Below are positions 10,532 to 22,122 of a stretch of 64,000 nt of DNA, one piece after another (positions within the stretch are counted from its first letter, which is position 1; every line of letters starts with the position of its first letter). The position numbers and the translations under genes are program-made. The stretch is from assembly GCA_002633005.1 (NCBI GenBank), contig NMRA01000009.1, forward strand, positions 1,396,761 through 1,460,760, given 5' to 3'. The notes beneath the pieces are model-generated. The model was given only the letters and a program-made list of their open reading frames with translations. It was not told the DNA's origin and did not search any database. Origin of the DNA: Phoronis australis. Lineage: Eukaryota; Phoronida; Phoronidae.

Positions 10532-11669
10532 AGTCATTTCTCTAAAATGGTGTACTTACATAATATGTGCAACAACAGTTGATGCACTATACCATGGATA
10601 ACAGTTTAAAGTTGAATTTTACCTTGTAAAGTTGGTTAAAAAACGCAAGTCAAATTAGGCCTTTATTTTAATGAAATTGGTCTCATAGCATTCCGTAGTG
10701 TGATAGGATTCCACTTCCATTACCAACTCAAGTCCCTAGTTAACTGAAGCATCACTGATGGTTTGATATCCTTGTTGGTAACAGAAATAGAATCCTTTCG
10801 AAAGCCAACTCCAGTTTAAGTTTTAGCTAAATAGTGTGAAGTGCAGCTTTAAGTGTTTAAGGAGATACTTAATGTTCACAAGCTATTTTAATGTAGAATT
10901 ACATTATGTTGAAAAGGTGATATTTTATTTTGCTAATAAAAATAAGCTGGTAGAAAATTACTCCATCACTGTAATCTGTGCTGTGCTGATATGTATTAAC
11001 TGAATAAAACGTCAAGCATGCAGTAAGCTTTTGGAAAACTGGAACAGTTTGGGCATTGTTTTATGGAATTTGAAGAATTTTATGGTGGTATTCAATAATT
11101 AGTGGGGATAATTGTTGCAGCTATAAACCTGCATCCCATCCAAGCAAACTTGATTTCTAAACCACTTACCGCTTTAGGTCTCATCCTGCTCCTTACTTTG
11201 ATGAAAAGTGATTTCTGATTTTGCTAAGAACTGACTTTGTTATTCCTTGACATCATGCTCAGTGCATAAAATGATTGCTGTGACAAACCAACTTGTATAG
11301 CCTTATATCAAGAATTGCCAGTTCTCACGAAATTGCTGCCAATTGGACTAAGAAGCAATTCGAGACCAATTTACTACAGAACATGGTTCTAAATTGAAAA
11401 TGGTTTTTTGTTTTGTTATAGAAGGCACTGGGTTTATTCTGAAATTGTAACTCACTGGCTACATAAATTGTCGTTGACCTGTTCATGGTATATCTCCGCC
11501 GGTGCATACTGTGATAGAGCGCATCAGTACCAGAGCGAAGATGTATAGGAAATTACCTCTTCAAACTGGAAAACGTTATGTTCCCACTTTTCTCTTGCTT
11601 TCTCAGTTGATACTTACTGTGCAAAAGGATCACTCGTACACTTTACACCAAATCACACCTGCACACCGT
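10532..11669 (+). other. Intergenic, nothing firm
   Basis: AT-rich. Near 11140-11230 the words TTGATTTCTAAACCACTTACC and TTTGATGAAAAG resemble repeat C. Otherwise I see nothing. Confidence 0.5.
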
Positions 11670-11670
11670 C

Positions 11671-11917
11671 ACACTTGTACAACGAACCACGCTTGTACAA
11701 CGAACCACACTTGCACAACGAACCACACTTGAGTATAACGAACCACACTTGTACAACGAACCACTCTTGCACAACGAACCACACTTGCACAACGAACCAC
11801 TCTTGCACAACGAACCCCACTTGCACAACGAACCACACTTGTACACGAACCACACTTGTACAACGAACCACACTTGTACAACGAACCACACTTGTACAAC
11901 GAACCACACTTGTACAC
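11671..11917 (+). repeat. 18-bp minisatellite, about 13-14 copies
   Basis: The unit is approximately ACTTGTACAACGAACCAC with variants (GCACAA, CCACTC, one GAGTATAAC insertion and one 3-bp deletion). Because the period is a multiple of three, several reading frames stay open on both strands and give hexapeptide-repeat pseudo-proteins; these are not genes. Confidence 0.95.
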
Positions 11918-12117
11918 ACAATCTGATATATCATTGCATGGACATAACTGCATTTTTACTAAAATTTCGTCTGCTTAGACCAATGGTTGTTTTAACATAC
12001 CTTTGTGACATTCTCTAAAAACAAGTCCTGAAAACAATTCAACGTTGCCTCGTGCATGATGAAGCCGGTAATTTCATTGCCATTTTGTAGTGAGCAATGC
12101 TTCTCTACGTCTGCCAT

Positions 12118-12365
12118 AGTCCAACAAAACTAACTTAGCTAAGACAAATCTTAAATTTTATTAAATTTTAAGATAAAACTTAAATTTGTCTCGAAACCGT
12201 TTCAAGAAAGAGGTCTTAAGTTTGAATTCAGGTTTTTGATAAAAGTTTTGTCTTAGTTTTAACTACCTTATCGGATGTGGAAGTTTCAAAGTATGGAAGT
12301 TAAAACAATTCTTACACTTAAGTCAAAAATGAACTTAAGTTAGTTTCTTGGAACAGGCCCCTAGT
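12118..12365 (+). mobile_element. MITE, copy 1 of an oppositely oriented pair
   Basis: About 240 bp between GTCCAACAAAACTAACTTAG and AACTTAAGTTAGTTTCTTGGAACAGGCC. The two ends are inverted copies of one another (GTTCCAA(C/G)AAACTnACTTAAG type), and the interior is dense in CTTAA/TTAAG words. The element at 15,327-15,566 is the reverse complement. No coding capacity. Confidence 0.8.
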
Positions 12366-15106
12366 CTACATCAACCGGGAATTTGTCGCCGACCGCCATT
12401 GATATCACGAAAGTTGACCAAAGCTCCTATTGTGTTGTGCAGAGCAATTATCGCATTTAGCGATGTCTTCACGGATACTGACTGAGATAAATTTAAATGT
12501 CAAGTACAGAAACTGGTAATTTAATTTTTAACGTGTTTGTGTTCTGAAATTGAATTCCTCGTGAAAAGTTAGTGTAGGATCTTTCTTTGTTTGAAGAAAT
12601 ACTATAAAAAATTGGTCAAAACGCTGCGATGGGTTTTATCTAATTGTTGACAACAGTTTAGAGTCGATGCCATGTTTCGGATTAATGTCAGTGAGGTAGA
12701 TAATTGATATTTGCGTCGTGACATCGGACAAAAGACTGAGACTGGCGATTAACAAAAGGAAGATTGGTATAGGGCCTCTGAAAACCGACATCGTCTGCGG
12801 TGCTCGCGAAAACGCCAGTAGTTTTCGGCGTAACTCAAACCTCCAGGTGAAAGCGCCAGCAAAAGCGACCCACAAAACCCGATTGCTGGCCAGCAGAGCG
12901 AAAATGCTACTGAAAATGCTAGCGTTTTAGCCAGCACGTGAACCGTGTATAACTCTAGGTATGGGGAATTTTTAACAGCATATTTTAGATGTTTTAAAAG
13001 CACATCTATCAATACTATTTTCAGGGATTGGTAACTTCCCACAGATCATTTTCCAGACGACCCCTTGCGATTGTTAAAAATGTCCGTGAAACCATTCGAC
13101 TGGTAGGCCTACTCTTCAACAATTGCGTGACTGACTTCTTCATCAAGTAGATTTTGTATAGTTCAAATTTGAGAATATAATAATTATAAGTTTGCTTTGT
13201 TTATAAGATTTAAGAGTTTAGAATTTGCGTAACAGAATGTTATCAAATAAATATAGGTTATCCCACATTACACAGGAATACTACTGTCCTATCGAGAATT
13301 CATTTCATCTGGCCGAGGAATGTCCCAAAGAGACCGAAGGGCGATAATTCTCCAAAATCCACTCGTTCTCTAGAATACGGGGATAACGACTTTGCCATTA
13401 AAAATCTATATTTATTTTTGTACTAGATTCCATAGTAGTTTCCCGCCATTTATAGAACGATGTGGAATAGTTAACAAAGCCACAAGTTTGAAAAGTGAAA
13501 AATGAAGTCATGTGCCTTCACAAATGAGGATGATTTTTGTAATTTCATTGATTATAACTTACTTAAAGAAATATTAACTGGCACTACTCTGAAGTATATA
13601 TGTAAAAATCAACCTCATATTCATTGTGTAAATTAACGTAACCGGAGCAGGGGGGGGGGGGTCTGAGTGCCTCCCCCAAAAACGAAATGACCAGATCTCT
13701 CGAATCTCTGCAGTTAAGGAGCTGCGGAGCTACCGGGAAAGGAGGGGTTCCGTTCACTGACTATTATTTTGTCCCTTCGATCCTTCCCTAAAAACAAACT
13801 AAACTGAACCTTTCTGCGGTTATAAAATGTAGCCAGGCTGTATTCATTTGCAGTAGTTGCTGAACCAGTCCTTGTTAACGTGAGATCGAATACGTTTTTA
13901 GCATAGAACTAGTTCTACGATTTTAAGATACGAATTACCGCAATTCCCTCAATCACCTGCTATAGGTAGGCTGTTTGGGCGTTATGTCGCAGTGTCCGTA
14001 TGGGCGCCTAACTTAAAACTGCAGTCCGCGACAGGGCATTTACTCGACTCGGGTTAATGAGGCGGCGAGCGCCCTGCAATATAGCCATATAAATATTGGG
14101 CGAACTTAATGAGTAAGGAGATTGCGCCAATAGGACCTTAAAGTTCTGTTTTGCGTCACCGGCAATCCTGAACGGTTTTTTGAGGAGCTGGTAAAGCGAC
14201 TTTATTAGCAGGGGCGAGCGTTTTGCCCAACATGGTCGTGCATAAGGTTTAAAGGTCTAGGTTCTTTTATTAAGTGGTTAGGTTACAACTGAAATGTCTT
14301 CCGGAAGAAGCTTTCTTTAACCCCTGGACAGAGAACTTATTTCTTTTTTTGTCTCTGATTACACTGCTCAAAGGCTGCCATTTCAGTATTTCCGTCAGCG
14401 GTATGATTTATACTAAAACAGTCGCACCTAGGGAAAGACGTGTTTCAGCACTAAAATGTCTTTGGAGCAACATCAGAATGATTGTGTAACATGAATCATT
14501 AGGGACAAAAATAATGAGGTTTTCAGTGCGACTATGGCAGCGATCGGGTGCTTAGTCTTTCTAGCGTGAGTAAAATGTGCTTGATAGTGTAACAGTTAAA
14601 TATCAGTGCATGGACCGAATTTCCAGGTACACTTGCATTTATTCTGAGAAAGGACTGAAAACATTTGATGACAAAATGAATGTCTCGCCCGCTTCTGCAT
14701 CATGTTAAGTTTTTACTGAATTACCAGGGAAGCTGACAAAATCGGCATGACTCGTTCCATAGGTAATAAATTTGATGAAATGGGACTTGAAGTTTTGCAT
14801 GACTCGAGCGTCTTCTGTCAGTAGAATGAATAAAATGTACATGGCCCGGAGGTCTAACCTTTGTACTCGCATTTGAACACGAAATTATTTATAATGCTTT
14901 GAGTTCTACTTTTGTACAAATTCAAGAATGCGTGCAAATTTTTGTGTGCTATAGTATATCACAACGCACGCAGACGACTGTCTAGTCCAAGTTGTGACTT
15001 GATGATCGACCCCCAGATTCGTGATGAAACTCGAGTAAAAACTCGTGATTTTAAATTTGGACTAAAATTTATAGCTTCAACCCTGGGTTCATCAAGTGAA
15101 AACTAT
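12366..15106 (+). other. CpG-richer intergenic stretch, no gene seen
   Basis: CpG is visibly more frequent here than in the TBC introns (for example 12,715-12,920 and 13,980-14,240). It includes a poly-G run near 13,650. Short open frames (12,636-13,042 and 14,274-14,489) have no recognisable motif or splice context. It could contain promoters or regulatory DNA, but nothing specific can be assigned. Confidence 0.5.
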
Positions 15107-15175
15107 GAGTAGACAGTGAACCACGTACCATAATCGTACGACGTCATAATGGTTTATGAGGTTCACTGTCTACTC
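15107..15175. repeat. Perfect 16-bp hairpin
   Basis: GAGTAGACAGTGAACC at 15107-15122 is the exact reverse complement of GGTTCACTGTCTACTC at 15160-15175, with a 37-base loop. No U-run follows and there is no sign of a transcription terminator; it could be the remnant of a small foldback. Confidence 0.85.
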
Positions 15176-15326
15176 CCGACAGTACTCGAGACATCTATCT
15201 TGAATTCGGCGCCTGAAAAAGCAAAACGAAAAATGTCAAAAATAGTTTCGAGTTCAATTTCTAGCACAAAATCTGAAGCCCGGACACATGTAACGTCATG
15301 GAAGAGTAAAGAATTGGTGCCTGTTC

Positions 15327-15566
15327 CAAGAAACTGACTTAAGTTCATTTTTGACTTAAGTTTAAGATTTCTCTTAACTTCCAAACTTTGAAACTTCCAC
15401 ATTCGGCAAGTTAGTCAAAATTAAGAGAAAACTTATGTCAAACACTTAAGTCAAACTTAAAATCTTTTTCTTGAATTGGTGTTGAGACAAATTTAACTTT
15501 TATTTTAAAATTTACTAAAATTTTAGATTTGTCTTAGCTTAGTCAGTTTTGTTGGAACGGGCCGCT
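15327..15566 (-). mobile_element. MITE, copy 2 (reverse orientation)
   Basis: Reverse complement of the element at 12,118-12,365. Its left end is GTTCCAAGAAACTGACTTAAG and its right end TTTTGTTGGAACGGGCC. The ends form a terminal inverted repeat of about 18-20 bp with a GGGCC(C/T)GTTCCAA start. The copies differ by many substitutions, so they are old independent insertions. Confidence 0.8.
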
Positions 15567-18500
15567 GTAATGCGTTTAAAGCTGCACATGATGTTTGGCT
15601 GGCTAACTTGAAAACGAAAATTGAATTTGGCCTTTTACTCTAAAGGTGTTAGACCCAATTTCAGTGAATGACGGGTAAAATTTAATCGTTAAACCGAAAT
15701 GTTCGTATTTTATTCATTGCCCTGGGCACAGAAAGCCGCGAGCCTTTCCATTCTGTAACAAACAGTGGGAAAAGTTTAAACAGAGTCCCACGAAAAATCT
15801 GATCCCTGATTATTGTAGGGGAATTTTGCCGCCTGATTTGTCAAATCTAGACTAGCAACTTTAAAAGAATGTAACTCAAAAAGTTGTTTATTCAAAACTA
15901 ATTCATTTCGTGTCGTGTTTATATCCCATACGGAATACCCCTCTACTAAACGGTATAGTCATCGAAGTTCTCAACAAATGAATCCTGATCAGACGTCCTA
16001 GTCACCTTCTCATACAAATTACATCTGAACGCGGTATACATGTACACGTTATCTTCAGTCACATGCTATCGTTAAAACTTGTTTTTCTCAGCGTTTCACA
16101 TACAGGCACATGGACTTAAATGCAAATGTACGGGTCCTGGTCGCAGGTTCACGGGTACATATATCACCGCAAGTACAGTACTAAAAATAATCAATGCGTT
16201 CCAGTTCTTGCAATGGATGTCTTCTGCAAAATGTCACTCAATTTCTTCCGAAAACCTCCATTAGGCCATCGTTACGAACAAGGTCTGAACAAGGTCTACA
16301 AAATGATGCATGAACAGCCACTGAAATTTTGATGTTTTTAAACGCAAACATAAACATTTCATTGCGATCCTCAGATCCCGAGCGCCGATTGATAATACGA
16401 CGCTGCTGCACAATACAGATGTTTTCGTTAACACAAAAACAAAACAATGATTTTTAGGTCCGGTTTTTCATAATCGAACGTATGGAGTTATATTCCGTGA
16501 CAAGTAAAATAGGCAGAAAATAAGTAGATTTGACGCATAAATAGGTTATCCCGAACTTGTTATCGTTCAAGATATTTCTAAATTAATGCTGCTATAGTGT
16601 TGTCGAGTCGTATAAAGGAACTCTGAGCCTGATAATCAAATAGCGTTGCAATTGGGCATAATAATTGGGCCCTCGAGCATGATCACAATACGCGAAGAAG
16701 ATTAAAACTCCGTTCTTTCCGCAAGCTACGCGTAATTCGATGTGTATACTTGTCGGCTGCTTCTAATTATTTGGACTGTCAATATCGCCATTCCCAGATG
16801 TTACCATGATATTGATATTAATTTAGAACCATAGCAGATAAAATAAACATCCCGTCTTCCCTGCATCCAGTAGGTTCGAGTATTGAAAAGGCCGACCGTT
16901 TTTACATTTTGCGTTTTGAAACGGATACAGCTTGTTTGAAATGACACAAACCTTGAGAAAAAGCAAAGAAAACGTTTTGAACAATTCATAAACAAAGATT
17001 TTTGAATTTTTTCCAAAGACCATTTTCCTCATGGTTTTTCAAAAAATCCTGTCACTGTTCCGAAAAATCTGCCATGGATGTCTTCAGGTCAACGATAGAG
17101 GCACCAGGTCATCACGGCTTGCTCGTTTTTGAGCTTTTATAATATTTTCCACGTAGACAATGTTCAGTCATAATTTTACTTTCACGTCAAAAACAACTAA
17201 AACAAAACCCCAGCACCGGTTTGAAATATATTTGTATTTGATTTCATGATTGTGTGATTTCGCAATTGAGAAACGCTCACCATCGTGAAGTCACATGCTA
17301 GTTTTGACTTGAACTTTCATCAATGAAAAACCTGTACATCTTATACTCCAGTTTTGTTAAATTCTATTGTAGGATAACTAAGCCACCCGTTTGTATACAA
17401 CAGCACTTGGGGGCTTTTTCATAAAGTTTCAGAGTATCCTTGAGCAAAAACCAGCTATGCCAAACTGTAGTAGGCATACCGGGTATTGTTCAGTCTAACA
17501 AAAGAGCTTTGTGCAGTAGACGTGATAAATGTGTAATTTGTTGAGTTCGCATCAACTACCATTCAAATGTGCATTGCAATGCGTAAAGGATTTCCAGAAA
17601 AAGGATCGAAATGACATCTTTGCAATTTTTAAACAAGTCTCATTTTTGCACAAACGTAAATAAAGAATGCACTGAAGGGTACTTAAAGACAGTGAAAAAA
17701 ATAAAAAGAAAAGAACTACTATTCGGAAAAAGAATCCCTTTAGTGAGAGAGACCGGGTGCGGAACTTGAAAAACAATGATGAGCACTCAAGACAACTGGA
17801 AGACTGAGTACGCCAACGGTCATCATATAAAGGTCGGGTTATCCGCTAGAAAGATACCAAACTCGCTGTTTTGGCCTATCAACAGACACCGTGTCTGTTA
17901 GGCTAAACGGCGACTTTTCAATCCATTTAGAACTCTGAAACCGATGCTCTGCCAATCAGCTCAGCCTGGAAGAGACCACCCACTGAATGAAAAATCATAA
18001 TGTCTAATCCATGACACGGAGAGTGAGATTTAGGAAAAATTTGTTTTTGCGTATCTTCACCGTAAACAGACCATTTTGTTACTGAAAAAAGTGACCCCTA
18101 CACTCAGCTCTAGTACTCAGTCAATGGTGGCCTGGCGCTGACCCCTGATACCCGGCTGCCGCCAAAAGCAGCCTGAGCAAGCTGCACCTCGGAGGTACTT
18201 GGAATCATGAAAAAAGTAGTACCAGGGTAGAGTTTAGAAGCTGTTTCGCGGCTAGATAAACCTAACCAAAATCACATGCTCTCATTTCAGTCAAACACAC
18301 GGCAATATGTTACATAATCTCGCGAAGTCTTGCTTTTTAGCGAGGTCGTAGCGTAGATCCTCGCGTGACTGAACTCCCTCAGAATTTTGAATTTTAGCAA
18401 GAAACAGCCACAAGACGTCGCTCTTTCACATGACCTTGACTTTCAGCTTCCATATTTTGAAGAGAGGAACTTCCCCGTTTCATTATTTAGGTATGATTTT

Positions 18501-19009
18501 ATTAACTTATTCGTTTGTGATGTTTTCACCTTCCACTCCATGGTTCATGGCGCGAAAAAATTCTTTCAGTCTGTTGTAAATTCTCATTTCAAGTCCGCTG
18601 TCAATCATTTCTACATGTTTTGAGTAGTCATCCCATATTGCTCCAGTCAGTGCCAGTCGAAAGGGGATAGGCTGCACGCCTCTGTTGTATTCCGACCCAG
18701 AATCGGTCATACTTCCCCATTAAAAGTTACTCGTTTCAAAATACATCGAATAACATCAAATGAAGCATGCATATATACTCCTCATAATTTCTAATTCATA
18801 CCAAGACTGTGAAGACAATGCTGCCACTGCAACTGCCAGTTGAACTGGTCGCATATACACATAGTGTACATTAATTATCGGATAGACCCTAAATATTGGA
18901 CATTACATAAAATCTTACTTGAAGCATAATCTGAGAAATAAATGACACCAATTTTTGTTCCGCTGTAATGCATTCAACGTTCAGCATTGTCTTGTTTTTT
19001 ATAGCGTTG
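15567..19009 (+). other. Intergenic stretch, no gene seen
   Basis: CpG-moderate sequence with scattered short open frames on both strands. I found no splice-bounded coding segment, no repeat shared with the rest of the window and no RNA gene. Confidence 0.5.
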
Positions 19010-20993
19010 CAGGGCTCGACATTAACGGTAGTCCGACTGCCCGGGACAACCAATTTGTTGGTCCAGACAAGCTCACGGTCGAGCAGCTTGTCCGATAGGA
19101 CAAGTTACATTTTTGGAAACTATAGTAAATATGAACAATCAGAACTTCTTCGTAGCATGAGGGATAACTCACTTGTTTAGCCATCAGTGTCGGGAATATT
19201 TGCGGCGCAAATCGGCAAAGTGTTGTTTAGATTATGCAGGAGCTCGTGATCCGAGGCACTTGCATTTGAATGGTTCTAGCCCAAGTGATGTGTTCTCATT
19301 TAAAAACACGGCAGTATCTCACGTAATCTGGCAAAGTTTTGATTTTAGCTAGGTCCTTGCGTAGTTCCAAGCGTTTTGAACGCACGCCAGTTTCCCGATG
19401 ATTTGTGTCATTCGGAAGGCGCCTCAAACCAGTTCGCTCAATGTATTACCGTACTCGTGCGGGTTACGGCCCATGCTTGAGACTTCCGTAAAATTATCTG
19501 TGCTTCTGTGAATGCACAAAATTAAGATTCCAAAATGTGCTCAACTTGCTTACCTTTCTGTGACAATCAAACAGTTTTAGTGAAACCGGGACATTGCCTT
19601 ACTATGGCGGTAAAATACGTATTCTCATGGCCTTTATTGATGGAGACACAATTGTTTCCTTTGGCTCACACGCGAAACTCTTGTCGGCATGTACTGATCA
19701 CTGAAGCAGCGCTTGTCAAATGTATTTCCTTTGCTGTAGAAGAACCCACAAAGCAGTACTTGACAGGGATATCACGTCCGTGGCCAACCTTTCTGTGATT
19801 CCCGTGACAGTACACGAAACATAACCAACATGATCATTGAAATAAAAAAGACGCAGTCCATTGTGACAAGCCAATTTGCGTCGCTGTACCCGTCTTGGTT
19901 AAACGCATGATTTTAACGACTTTCACTCCTGACACCAAAATGGAAGTGCCCAACCAAAGCCAAGAGCGCAAAAAATCAATTTGTCATTAGCGCAAGTCGA
20001 ACATTCGGTCCACGCTCCACGTGGACAAAAACTTGTTTTTTTGAACTTTTGATTTGCCTGATGACTTTTTACAAGATGTGTTTTTGCTTCATTATTTTGG
20101 CAGCTGACCGAGTACCCCTATTGCCTAATAGTAGTATGGTGGAATTGTTGAGCACCTGCGGTGTCAGCTTTGAATTCAAAAAGAAATAAACCTTGTATAT
20201 AAAATGTTACACTGTTCAAAGTATTCAATAAGAAGGCCTGTCAATCAGTAGCATGTGTTTAGTTGTTTAAGTTCAAAGTATTCAAAAGGAAGACCTGTCA
20301 ATTATTAGCACATGCTTGGTTGCTTAAGAGTCCAGTGGGAAGCAAATCTTTACACAATCAATTGCTTCCCTTAAAAATACACCGTGAGCTAGCGGAGTCT
20401 TGTTTAAACTGTCTTTTCTCTCAAGAAACTTGCCCTACTGAACGCACGCCTACCTGTAGGAATGCCTTATTTCTAAGAGATGACGAGCAGCCACCGAGGT
20501 ACGTAAAAACCCAATCACACTCTGGATCACGACACCACTGTATCGTGTGCACAGGCCGTCGAAGTTCGTTACTGCAATCCCTCGACCTATATTTTAACTG
20601 ATATGCTTGTAGTACGACGTCAGTGTAGCTCCGTTCGGGTAAAATCGGTCCTCCGTGCAGTAAGCAACAACTCCCGACTTTTCATTCAAAAATTTCGATT
20701 TTATTCGCCATGCTCGGCATACCGCCCACCCCCTGTTTTTTAAGATTCCCAATTTAGGCGGCCTGGGTAGTAACGTGGATGAGTATGGTAAGTCAAATTA
20801 CAATCATTTGCTTGTCAACACATTTCGACAATTAATCGTTACAATTTGATTTATGTACAAGGCTCACGTGTAGTAGCGATAACTCGCTAGCACGTATTAA
20901 TAAAACTTGATGACATTCGACTGTTCTACGTCATGTGTGGAAACTGTCATCTGCGCCGGTGTCTGCAGTTGCAATGTCGAAATAGATACTTAG

Positions 20994-21369
20994 TTAGCGT
21001 ATGGTTTCAAGTCAAGGAGCTCTAATCTTGCAACTGGTAACCATACCAAAGTGCGTGAAACCACCAAGCAACAATATGAAGCCAATAAACGAAAACGGGA
21101 ATTCCTTCCGAACTGGAAGAAAGATTTTGACTGGTTACAGTATGATAGCGACCAGAGATAGAATATGTTGTATCCCGTGTGAAGAATACGCAAACAGTTC
21201 ATCTCTTACGTCTGGATCAGATGTGTTCAGGATTCAATCTTTGAAAAGTCACAAACAGTTGACGGCTCACTCGGCAGCTTATAAAAAAACATGTAACTGA
21301 ATTGAAAAGCCAGGGTAAACTTGTGGCGTGTTCACTGGTGAAATCCAAATACAAATACCCACTTTTATA
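20994..21369 (+). pseudogene. Broken C17orf113/ZNF862-like zinc-finger reading frame (copy before the N)
   Basis: From 20,994 one frame reads a basic segment (KQQYEANKRKREFLPNW) then KKDFDWLQYDSDQR and stops at 21,159-21,161. The next frame takes over with RDRICCIPCEEYANSSSLTS, then SDVFRIQSLKSHKQLTAH and AAYKK. In intact relatives (TTF-like zinc finger of C17orf113/ZNF862/KIAA1586, derived from hAT transposons) these are one continuous domain: W..FxWL, C-x2-C (21,169 and 21,178), FRxxxLxxH-x5-H. So a frameshift lies near 21,150. A seven-A run near 21,285 causes a second shift that the other copy lacks. No transposase follows. I conclude it is a relic. Confidence 0.65.
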
Positions 21370-22122
21370 AACTTGTGCAAAATTTATAAATTGTGTAATA
21401 TATGCTCTTACACATGTTTATTGAGCTTGTGCTAACAGGTATAATGTGCGACATTCATATACCGGTATGTTTGAAAAGTATAATTTGAGTTTAATTACCT
21501 TTGGACAAGTTTCTCATAGGTCAGGACAAGTACATTTCATTTCTACTTGTCTGACTGGAAAAGTTAAAGTAAAAGTTAATGTCGAGCCTTGCGCTGCCTC
21601 GTTCTGATTTCACCGAGAGAGGGTGNGACTGGTTACAGTATGATAGCGACCAGAGATAGAATATGTTGTATCCCGTGTGAAGAATACGCAAACCGTTCAT
21701 CTCTTACGTCTGGATCAGATGTGTTCAGGATTCAATCTTTGAAAAGTCACAAACAGTTGACGGCTCACTCGGCAGCTTATAAAAAACATGTAACTGAATT
21801 GAAAAGCCAGAGTAAACTTGTGGCGTGTTCACTGGTGAAATCCAAATACAAATACCCACTTTTATAAACTTGTGCAAAATTTATAAATTGTGTAATATAT
21901 GCTCTTACACATGTTTATTGAGCTTGTGCTAACAGGTATAATGTGCGACATTCATATACCGGTATGTTTGAAAAGTATAATTTGAGTTTAATTACCTTTG
22001 GACAAGTTTCTTATAGGTCAGGACAAGTACATTTCATTTCTACTTGTCTGACTGGAAAAGTTAAAGTAAAAGTTAATGTCGAGCCTTGCGCTGCCTCGTT
22101 CTGATTTCACCGAGAGAGGGTG
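21129..22122 (+). repeat. 497-bp near-identical direct duplication abutting a single N
   Basis: 21,129-21,625 and 21,627-22,122 are the same sequence, separated only by the N at 21,626. I count about four differences: CAG/CCG in ...AAACAG(C)TTC..., seven versus six A near 21,285, GGG/GAG, and CTC/CTT. The first copy ends GAGAGGGTG directly before N; the second ends GAGAGGGTG and continues into unique sequence. This is the pattern of two overlapping contigs from different haplotypes left unmerged. Confidence 0.9.
21627..21867 (+). pseudogene. Zinc-finger relic, second copy after the N
   Basis: Repeat of the 3' part of the relic at 20,994-21,369, starting inside the domain. Here the A run is six long, so the frame continues YKKHVTELKSQSKLVACS and ends KYKYPLL with a TAA stop. 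The upstream frameshift (QYD to RDRICC) is also present here, so it is shared by both versions. Because it abuts the N, this is probably the same locus assembled twice. Confidence 0.6.

Larger units (their letters stand above)
19010..22088 (+). mobile_element. Candidate decayed hAT-type element
   Basis: The left end CAGGGCTCGACATTAAC (19,010) pairs with GTTAATGTCGAGCCTTG (ending 22,088). Both ends carry subterminal GGACAAG/CTTGTCC words (for example CTTGTCCGATAGGACAAG at 19,089 and AGGTCAGGACAAGTA near 22,015), as expected of hAT subterminal binding repeats. The interior holds a broken zinc-finger frame of the kind found in hAT-derived genes. No convincing 8-bp target duplication: the flanks GCGTTGC and GCGCTGC differ by one base. 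No DDE transposase or dimerisation region is seen. Pairing of these two ends as one element is an inference. Confidence 0.5.

Noticed and set aside
11502-12018. Five overlapping open frames on both strands encoding Cys/Thr/Asn/His-rich or Val/Arg/Cys-rich hexapeptide repeats
   Set aside because: They are produced by an 18-bp minisatellite whose period is a multiple of three; nothing supports translation.
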